Assembly (NCBI GenBank): GCA_021828425.1
Contig: JAKARN010000128.1
Span: forward strand, 1-5,339
From: Pseudomonadota bacterium
Lineage (GTDB): Bacteria; Pseudomonadota; Gammaproteobacteria; JAKAQQ01
Direction of reading: 5' to 3'
Length of the DNA: 5,339 nt
Shown here: one piece after another, positions 1-5,339 of the stretch
Layout of the letters: each line of letters opens with the position of its first letter
Numbering within the stretch: the stretch's first letter is position 1
Notes under the pieces: generated by a model
Database searches by the model: none
What the model was told of the DNA's origin: nothing
The model's input: the letters and a program-made list of their open reading frames with translations, nothing else
Translations under genes and position numbers: made by a program

Positions 1-781
1 AATCCCCACCACCCACTTTGTCCCGGTTGCAAGCCGGGAAGATCTCGAGCCCGCGCTGGCCATCACCGGATTGCCGGCCATGCTCAAGACCCGGCGCTTT
101 GGCTACGACGGGCGGGGTCAGGCTGTGATCGGGGATGCCGCTCTCCTGGATGCTGCTTTCCAGCGCTTCCTGGGTGCTCCGGGCGTACTGCTTCTGGAGA
201 ACCGCATCGCCTTCGAGCGTGAGCTCTCTCTGGTGGCGTGTCGCGGCCGGGGGGGGGAGGCCTGTTTTTACCCGCTGGCCGAGAATGTGCATCAGCAGGG
301 GATTTTGCGCAGTTCGCGCGTGCCCGCCCATGTGGATGCCGAGGTGATCCGCCAGGCCATGGGTTACGCGAGGAGCCTCCTCGATCATCTGGATTATGTC
401 GGTGTATTGGCCATCGAGTTTTTTCTCGAAAACGGCAAGCTGATCGCCAACGAAATGGCGCCACGGGTTCACAATAGCGGGCACTGGAGCATTGAGGCGA
501 CCGAGACCAGTCAGTTCGAAAACCACCTCCGGGCCATCGCCGGCCTCCCCCTCGGCGAGACCCGGCTGCGGGGTGAGGCCCTGCTGGTCAATGCGGTCGG
601 CCGGCTGCCCGAAGTCCGTTCACTGCTTGAACTGCCCGGGGTTCATGTCCACGACTACCGGAAATCGCCACGGCCGGGCCGCAAGGTGGGTCATGCGACG
701 CTCCTGGCCTCTTCCGGATCCGACCTCGAAAAGATCATGCCCAAGCTTCTCGTGCAGATGCCTTTTGAGACCACCTCCTGA
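1..781 (+). CDS. purK: N5-carboxyaminoimidazole ribonucleotide synthase PurK, 5'-truncated by window edge
   Basis: PurK uses ATP and bicarbonate to carboxylate aminoimidazole ribonucleotide on its amino nitrogen, in cytosolic de novo purine synthesis. The product then goes to the mutase PurE. The first full codon in view is at position 2, giving 259 residues. The family is usually about 350-390 residues, so roughly the first 100 (the N-terminal fold) lie upstream. Visible ATP-grasp features, numbered from position 2: KTRRFGYDGRGQ at 29-40, the ATP-binding lysine and glycine loop; the segment ending AENVHQQGILRSSR; the metal-binding acids E139 and E151; and the very characteristic NEMAPRVHNSGHW around 150-162, followed by SQFENHLRAIAGLPLG. 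The C-terminal end carries SPRPGRKVGHATLL, the usual PurK close. It stops at TGA 779-781. There is no real start in the window; the TTG at 71 and ATG at 80 are internal. The partner purE is often adjacent, but would be outside this window. A G9 tract sits at 249-257 without breaking the frame. The identification is very secure from family motifs; PurT and other ATP-grasp enzymes lack this combination. Confidence 0.96.
   Translation, partial: IPTTHFVPVASREDLEPALAITGLPAMLKTRRFGYDGRGQAVIGDAALLDAAFQRFLGAPGVLLLENRIAFERELSLVACRGRGGEACFYPLAENVHQQGILRSSRVPAHVDAEVIRQAMGYARSLLDHLDYVGVLAIEFFLENGKLIANEMAPRVHNSGHWSIEATETSQFENHLRAIAGLPLGETRLRGEALLVNAVGRLPEVRSLLELPGVHVHDYRKSPRPGRKVGHATLLASSGSDLEKIMPKLLVQMPFETTS
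249..257. repeat. G9 mononucleotide tract inside purK
   Basis: Nine consecutive G bases span the end of an Arg codon, two GGG Gly codons and the first base of a Glu codon. The reading frame is intact on both sides: family motifs occur before and after it. A tract this long is prone to polymerase slippage and to sequencing error. A second tract of exactly the same length lies in the next gene. Confidence 0.95.
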
Positions 782-810
782 GTCCTCCGGGTTTCACTGC
801 CTGTCCCCCT

Positions 811-815
811 CAAGG
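811..815 (+). promoter_or_regulatory. Weak ribosome binding site of the MFS transporter
   Basis: CAAGG contains the AAGG core complementary to the 16S rRNA tail and lies 11 bases before ATG 827. This is a weak and slightly distant match, but it is the only purine-rich candidate in the 45-base gap after purK. The gap has no hairpin followed by a T-run; the five T at 816-820 follow no stem. Confidence 0.4.
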
Positions 816-826
816 TTTTTGATCCC

Positions 827-2050
827 ATGATTGCTCTCGGTTCGGATCTTGTGCCCCCGCCGGCTCTCTCGGAGGGGATCCCGGATGAGCGCCGGCGTTT
901 CCGGCTTGCCATCCTCACTTTGGCCCACTTCCTGAACGACGGAGCGGTCAATTTTCTGCCGGGTGTCCTGCCTGCCGTCTTGGTCCGACTGGCACTCCCC
1001 GATGCTGACGCGGGGCTCGTCATGTCGGCCCTTCTGGTCGGGCAGGGTCTGCAACCCCTCATGGGCTGGCTGTCCGATCGTTACGGACAGGCCTGGTTTC
1101 TCATCCCCGGACTCTCGCTCAGCCTTCTGGGCGGGGCCTTCGTCGGTCTGGCAGGCAGCCTCTGGATCTTGATTGCGATCCTGTTGACGATCGGGATCGG
1201 TAATGCCGCCTTCCACCCGCCGGGGCTCGCCACCGCTCGCCGGATGGCCCGGAAGGAACGGGCCAGCCTGGTCATGTCGGTTTTCCTCGTGGGCGGGGAG
1301 ATCGGCCGGGGCCTGGGACCCCTGCTCGCCAGCCTGATCATCCTGCTTTGGGGATTCCACGGTCTTTTGATCCTGGTCGTGCCGGTTTTCTGTCTCGTGC
1401 CCCTGCTTCCCCGCCTGCTCCCTCCGGCGGGCCCAAAGGTGCGAACCGCATCAAGCGATCGGCGTTCCTGGGCAAAACGACTGCGCTCCCTGTGGCCCCT
1501 CCTGCTGTTTGCCGGCCTCAGATCCAGCCTGGTCTATGCCAGCGTGACCTTCATCCCGATCCTCTGGCATGACCAGGGCGGTTCGCTCATTGTCGGCGCT
1601 TCACTGGTGAGTGTGCAGCTCTTGGTTGGCGTCGTCGGTAACCTGGGGGGGGGTTGGCTGGCCGACCGGTTGGGGCGTCGACCACTGCTCGTCAGCATGA
1701 GTCTCCTCTCACCCCTCTTGCTTGGCCTCTATCCGCTGCTTCCCATGCCATGGGCTTACCTCGATCTCGGCGTGCTCGGAATCAGCCTGTTTGCGACCCT
1801 GCCGGTCACGATTCTGATCGGCCAGGACCGTTCTCATGGCGAACCGGCCTTCGGATCGGGGGTGGCTTTGGGTCTCGGCAATGCACTCGGTGCCGTGGGT
1901 CTCCTGATCCTGGGCGCCTGGGTCCCGCTGATCGGGGTCGGAGGCGTTCTCGATGGCGCCATTGGGGTGGGACTGCTGGCCGTGCCGGTCGCCTGGTGGG
2001 GACTCAGAGATCCCCCGCATCCGGGACGGGACGGGCTTCAGCCGGTCTGA
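827..2050 (+). CDS. MFS transporter, fosmidomycin-resistance (Fsr)-like
   Basis: Predicted inner-membrane secondary transporter of the major facilitator superfamily, probably a proton-driven exporter of a small molecule; the substrate is unknown. The 407 residues match the usual 12-helix MFS size and are very close to E. coli Fsr, about 406. A polar N-terminal tail of about 26 residues precedes helix 1, which carries HFLND (34-38) as in the Fsr group. The loop motif GWLSDRYG at 80-87 is the classic MFS motif A between helices 2 and 3, and a second copy, GWLADRLGRRP, starts at 276 in the C-terminal half. NAAFHP at 126-131 followed by VGGEIGRGLGP at 155-165 is the strongest pointer to Fsr-like proteins. 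A basic cytoplasmic loop (about residues 200-225) separates the two six-helix halves. ATG 827 is the first ATG after the purK stop and is preceded by a weak AAGG. The family is clear. Drug or fosmidomycin resistance itself is not shown, and export of a metabolite is equally possible. Confidence 0.9.
   Translation: MIALGSDLVPPPALSEGIPDERRRFRLAILTLAHFLNDGAVNFLPGVLPAVLVRLALPDADAGLVMSALLVGQGLQPLMGWLSDRYGQAWFLIPGLSLSLLGGAFVGLAGSLWILIAILLTIGIGNAAFHPPGLATARRMARKERASLVMSVFLVGGEIGRGLGPLLASLIILLWGFHGLLILVVPVFCLVPLLPRLLPPAGPKVRTASSDRRSWAKRLRSLWPLLLFAGLRSSLVYASVTFIPILWHDQGGSLIVGASLVSVQLLVGVVGNLGGGWLADRLGRRPLLVSMSLLSPLLLGLYPLLPMPWAYLDLGVLGISLFATLPVTILIGQDRSHGEPAFGSGVALGLGNALGAVGLLILGAWVPLIGVGGVLDGAIGVGLLAVPVAWWGLRDPPHPGRDGLQPV
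1645..1653. repeat. G9 mononucleotide tract inside the MFS transporter gene
   Basis: Nine consecutive G bases cover the last base of a Leu codon, two GGG Gly codons and most of a GGT Gly codon. They encode the three glycines just before the second motif A (GWLADRLG). The frame is intact through it. A one-base length change would remove the last third of the transporter, from about helix 8 onward. Confidence 0.95.
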
Positions 2051-2061
2051 CGGGATGGTGG

Positions 2062-2066
2062 CAAGG
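2062..2066 (+). promoter_or_regulatory. lhr: Candidate ribosome binding site deciding the lhr start
   Basis: CAAGG lies 11 bases before GTG 2078, 8 before TTG 2075 and 20 before ATG 2087. The 11-base spacing to GTG 2078 is identical to that of the same CAAGG before the transporter's ATG. It therefore favours GTG 2078 on ribosome-binding grounds, whereas ATG 2087 has the better start codon but no purine-rich site at normal distance. Confidence 0.35.
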
Positions 2067-2086
2067 CGAATCGCTTGGTGAAAACG

Positions 2087-5000
2087 ATGGGCGAGGAAGG
2101 CGGATCCGTTCTGGAGCGGCTCTTCCATCCCCTGACCGCCGACTGGTTTCTTGGACGGGTGGGGAAGCCTCATCCGGTCCAGGATGAGGCCTGGCTCTCG
2201 ATCGCCGAGGGGCGGAGTTGCCTGGTCATGGCACCCACGGGATCGGGCAAGACCCTGGCGGCTTTCCTCGTGGCGGTCGACCGGCTGGTGAGGGGAGGAG
2301 TGGGCCGTGGCTTGGATCCCGGCTGCCGGGTCCTTTATGTCTCGCCACTTCGTGCCCTGGCTGCCGACATCCGTCAGAATCTCGAGCCTGTCTGCGCCGG
2401 AGTGGCGGAGGCCGCCCGCCGGGACGGTGCCAGGGATTTTGAGATCCGTCTCGGTCTCCGGACCGGGGATACCCCGCCGGCCGAACGCCGCCGCCTGACG
2501 GACAGACCTCCTCATTTCCTGCTGACCACACCCGAATCCTTTTACCTCATGCTGTCGAGTCCGGCCGGGAGACGCCTGCTCAGCGGCATTGAAATCGTCA
2601 TCCTGGATGAGGTCCATGCCTGGATCGAGACCAAGCGCGGAGCCCATCTCTTGCTGTCTTTGGAACGGTTGGAATCCCTGACGAAATGCGCCCCCCAAAG
2701 GATTGCCCTTTCCGCGACGGTCCGGCCAGCGGAACCCATTGCCCAGGCCCTTGCCGGGGGTGGATCTCCGTTGACGATCGTGGACTCGGGAAGTCTCAGG
2801 CCCCTGGACTGCAGAGTGGAGCTGCCGGTCGAATTCAAGGGTGGCATCCTGTCCACCGAATCCTGGGAGCGGCTTTATGACCGTCTCGTCGAACTGGCCC
2901 TGGGTGTCCGGACGACTTTGGTCTTTACCAATACCCGTCGACTGGCCGAACGCACCGCGCGGAGACTTTCGGAGAGACTGCCTGCTGGAAGCGTGGCCTG
3001 CCATCACGGCAGTCTTGCCCGGGAGGTGCGGGAAGACGTGGAACAAGGGTTCCGTTCGGGTGAGATCCGGATGCTGGTGGCCACCGCTTCGCTGGAACTC
3101 GGGATCGACCTCGGTTGCATCGACCTCGTCTGCCAACTGGGATCCCCACACCGCATCGACACCCTGGTCCAACGGGTCGGCCGTTCGGGGCATGGTCCCG
3201 GACGAGTCCCCTGCGGGCGTCTTTTCCCCCTCTCGCGCCAGGACTTGGCCGAATGTGTCGCCCTGCTCGCAGCCGTTTCCGGGCACCGTCTCGAAACCCT
3301 GGAAGTCGCGCACGGAGCCCTGGATGTGCTGGCTCAGCAGGTCATTGCCGAGGCATCCCTCGGCGACTGCGGGGACCGGGAGTTGTACGACCGCTTCCGG
3401 CGGGCGGCGCCCTACCGGGATCTTTCCTGGGAGACATTTACGGCACTGCTTGAAACCTTGTCCCAGGGGTATACGCGCCGGTCGGGCTATCGCCGTGATG
3501 CATTGGTTCTCTGGGATCGGGTCCAGGGCCGAATCGCGGCGCGGCCGGGTGCCCGGCTCACGGTCTGGCTGAACCCGGGAGTCCTGCCGGAGACGTTTGA
3601 CCTGGAAGTCCGGTTGTTGCCTGCAGATGAGCGAATCGGTACGGTCAACGAGGATTTTGCCTTTGAAAGCAGTGTCGGCGACGTTTTCCAGCTCGGCAAC
3701 TCGAGTTATCGGATTGTCCGGGTCCACGACCTCAAGGTGGAGGTGGTCCCGGCCCCGGGGGTGACTCCCAATATTCCGTTCTGGACCGGCGAGGCCCCTG
3801 GGCGAAGCCGGGAACTCTCCCAGGTGTTGGCAGAGCTCGAAGCGTCGGCCGGTCGCCATCTGGAGCGGGGAGACTCCCTGGAGAGCCTGCTGAGCACGAT
3901 TCCGGGACTGGGATCGCGGGCTGCTGCGATGCTCACCCAATACTGGCGGGAAGCCCATGCCGCCTTCGGAGCCCTGCCCGGGCCGACGAAGGTTCTGGCC
4001 GAGCGTTTTTTTGACGAGGTTGGGGATCTCCACCTCGTCATCCATGCCCCATGGGGTTCGCGGATCAATCGCGCCTGGGGGTGGGCGTTGCGCAAGCGGT
4101 TCTGCCGGCAGTACAACTTCGAGCTTCAGGCCGCCGCGCTGGAGGACAGCCTCGTCCTTTCATTGGGACCGGTCCAGAGTTTTGAGCTCAAGTCCCTGCC
4201 TGGCTATCTCGGTACGGCGACTGCCTCCGAAGTCCTGACACAAGCCATTCTGGCGGCCCCGCTGTTCCAGACGCGCTGGCGATGGGTGGCCACGAATGCC
4301 CTGGCCGTGCCCCGCCGCAGTGCACGGGGCCTTCGACCTCCCCAGTTCCAGCGTTCAGAGGCCGAGGATCTGCTCGTCCGGCTGTTCCCGGATGCCTTGG
4401 CCTGTCCCGAAAACCAGATGGGCGAGATCGTGGTTCCCGACCATCCGCTTGTTGGCCAGGCCCTCGACGACTGTTTGCAGGAAGCTCTCGATATGAAGGG
4501 CTGGATCGGGCGTCTGGCCGGAATCGAATCCGGGACGATCCGCTGGATCTTTCGGGAGGCGGCTTCCCCTTCCGTGCTGGCCGAAGAGATTCTCGCCGCG
4601 CGACCCTACGCCTTTCTTGATCCCGCTCCGGGCGAGGAGCGGAGGACCCGAAATGTGGGCCGTTCCGTTCTGGAGACGGATCTCCCGACCTCCCTCGACG
4701 GGAAGGAGGGGGTCATCCGCCGTTTCCGGGAGTCCCTGCTTCCGGGGATTGCCACGGCAGATGATCTGGTGCACGAACTCGCGGACCGGGGGCTCGTCAC
4801 CGTGGATCAAATCCAGACCTGGGGCGAGCGGACGGCAGCGGATCTCGGGCGACTCATGGATGAACTGGCCGGACGGGGACGGGCAGTCCGGGCCTTTTTG
4901 GGTACGCGTGAGTTCTGGGTGGCCGTGGAACGCCTTGCGGAGTTCCAGTGCTGGCAACCGGATCTTCGCTGGGAACCCGCGATTGACCCGCCTCCAGGAG

Positions 5001-5339
5001 TTCCGGGAAGGGAGGCTTCGGAAGCGGGTAGGGAGCTCCTCCGGAGCTATTTTGAATATTCCCCGCCGGAAACCGTCTCTCGCCTCGCCCTGCAGTTTGG
5101 ATTGCCTGCAATCGATATCGAAAGCATTCTTTTGGGACTGGCTGGAGAAGGAACCCTCATGGCGGGCCACTATCTCCGGGAGGAAAGATCCGGGACGCTC
5201 CAGTGGGCCGACCGTCGGCTCCTGGCCCGCTTGCAGAGAGAGGTGGCACGTACCCGCCGTGTCGAGAAGCCGGCACGTCCGGTACGTGATTTTGTCCGTT
5301 TTCTTTTTCTCTGGCACGGGATTGACGATGAGGACAGCC
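2087..5339 (+). CDS. lhr: Large Lhr-family DEAD/DEAH-box (SF2) helicase, 3'-truncated by window edge
   Basis: ATP-driven nucleic-acid translocase and helicase of the Lhr (long helicase-related) family, linked in other bacteria to DNA repair and RNA-DNA unwinding. From ATG 2087 the frame stays open to the window edge, 1,084 codons. RecA domain 1: Walker A APTGSGKT 49-56 (K55), SPLRAL 86-91, TTPES 147-151, motif II DEVH 174-177, LSAT 208-211. RecA domain 2: LVFTNTR 278-284, HHGSL 306-310, ATASLELGID 332-341, motif VI QRVGRSGH 362-369. Next come a winged-helix region (about 400-500) and a beta-rich region with GTVNEDFAFES (518-528) and IPFWTGEAPGR (563-573). The Lhr-specific associated domain follows, with HAPWGSRINRAWG (653-665) and RWRW (730-733), then PDHPLV (784-789) and RPYAFLD (839-845). 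Further winged-helix-like sequence includes WVAVERL (944-950) and WADRRLLAR (1040-1048). The protein already exceeds the Lhr-core type (about 850-900 residues). Full relatives have about 1,400-1,500 residues, so some 350-400 residues, the expected AlkZ-like glycosylase-type region, should follow. Every catalytic motif is intact. GTG 2078 or TTG 2075 are alternative in-frame starts. Confidence 0.95.
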   Translation, partial: MGEEGGSVLERLFHPLTADWFLGRVGKPHPVQDEAWLSIAEGRSCLVMAPTGSGKTLAAFLVAVDRLVRGGVGRGLDPGCRVLYVSPLRALAADIRQNLEPVCAGVAEAARRDGARDFEIRLGLRTGDTPPAERRRLTDRPPHFLLTTPESFYLMLSSPAGRRLLSGIEIVILDEVHAWIETKRGAHLLLSLERLESLTKCAPQRIALSATVRPAEPIAQALAGGGSPLTIVDSGSLRPLDCRVELPVEFKGGILSTESWERLYDRLVELALGVRTTLVFTNTRRLAERTARRLSERLPAGSVACHHGSLAREVREDVEQGFRSGEIRMLVATASLELGIDLGCIDLVCQLGSPHRIDTLVQRVGRSGHGPGRVPCGRLFPLSRQDLAECVALLAAVSGHRLETLEVAHGALDVLAQQVIAEASLGDCGDRELYDRFRRAAPYRDLSWETFTALLETLSQGYTRRSGYRRDALVLWDRVQGRIAARPGARLTVWLNPGVLPETFDLEVRLLPADERIGTVNEDFAFESSVGDVFQLGNSSYRIVRVHDLKVEVVPAPGVTPNIPFWTGEAPGRSRELSQVLAELEASAGRHLERGDSLESLLSTIPGLGSRAAAMLTQYWREAHAAFGALPGPTKVLAERFFDEVGDLHLVIHAPWGSRINRAWGWALRKRFCRQYNFELQAAALEDSLVLSLGPVQSFELKSLPGYLGTATASEVLTQAILAAPLFQTRWRWVATNALAVPRRSARGLRPPQFQRSEAEDLLVRLFPDALACPENQMGEIVVPDHPLVGQALDDCLQEALDMKGWIGRLAGIESGTIRWIFREAASPSVLAEEILAARPYAFLDPAPGEERRTRNVGRSVLETDLPTSLDGKEGVIRRFRESLLPGIATADDLVHELADRGLVTVDQIQTWGERTAADLGRLMDELAGRGRAVRAFLGTREFWVAVERLAEFQCWQPDLRWEPAIDPPPGVPGREASEAGRELLRSYFEYSPPETVSRLALQFGLPAIDIESILLGLAGEGTLMAGHYLREERSGTLQWADRRLLARLQREVARTRRVEKPARPVRDFVRFLFLWHGIDDEDS

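Noticed and set aside
414..429. Short inverted repeat TCGAG, six T, CTCGA, resembling a small hairpin.
   Set aside because: It lies within conserved purK codons (the IEFFLEN segment), has only a five-base stem, and has no T-run after the stem, so it is not a terminator or operator.
782..826. Search for a terminator or promoter between purK and the transporter.
   Set aside because: The five T at 816-820 follow no stem, and no paired -35/-10 elements are convincing in 45 bases.
2051..2086. Search for a terminator or promoter between the transporter and lhr.
   Set aside because: The 36 bases contain only a weak ribosome binding site; no hairpin or promoter-like pair is visible.
2606..2617. Motif II reads DEVH rather than DEAH or the common Lhr DEIH.
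   Set aside because: The catalytic Asp and Glu and the His are all present; a Val at the third position is a conservative variation and does not suggest an inactive or new enzyme.
4006..4012. T7 run in the helicase gene.
   Set aside because: It encodes two Phe codons in a frame that continues through conserved motifs. No upstream stem makes it a terminator, and the length is unremarkable.
1709..4045. A 778-codon open frame on the minus strand, spanning the transporter-helicase junction.
   Set aside because: Its codons are exactly opposite the sense codons, so it would be stopped only by sense TTA, CTA or TCA, which are rare in this GC-rich coding DNA. The translation is low in hydrophobic segments, rich in Gly, Pro, Arg and Gln, and shows no family motif. 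The opposite strand carries unmistakable conserved domains.
4355..5317. A 320-codon open frame on the minus strand over the helicase C-terminal region.
   Set aside because: It has the same codon registration as the sense gene and the same explanation: absence of sense TTA, CTA and TCA. No recognisable domain or ribosome binding site supports it.

Overview
The window holds three genes on the plus strand, packed end to end: the 3' part of purK (purine biosynthesis), a complete Fsr-like major facilitator superfamily (MFS) exporter, and the first roughly 1,084 codons of a very large Lhr-family superfamily 2 helicase that runs off the right edge. The DNA is GC-rich (about 60-65% by eye) and the third codon positions are mostly G or C. 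This is typical bacterial coding DNA, with no RNA gene, CRISPR array, transposon or tRNA visible. The organism is a free-living, high-GC bacterium. The sequence does not allow a firm phylum call.

Layout: purK occupies 1-781 (the 5' end is outside the window). A 45-base gap follows, then the MFS transporter at 827-2050, then a 36-base gap, then the helicase from about 2087 to beyond 5339. Neither gap contains a recognisable rho-independent terminator or a convincing promoter, so co-transcription is plausible. There is no stretch above 300 bases without a gene. All three genes lie in the same reading frame. In that frame, two TGA codons at the ends of purK and the transporter are the only stops in the window.

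Functionally, PurK converts aminoimidazole ribonucleotide to its N5-carboxy form, the transporter probably expels a small molecule by proton antiport, and Lhr acts in DNA or RNA remodelling and repair. These roles do not form an obvious pathway, so the cluster looks like compact housekeeping gene order rather than a dedicated system. I do not see evidence for an undescribed system. The observations most worth checking are two nine-base G tracts inside coding sequence (one in purK, one in the transporter), the start codon of the helicase, and the missing C-terminal part of the helicase.
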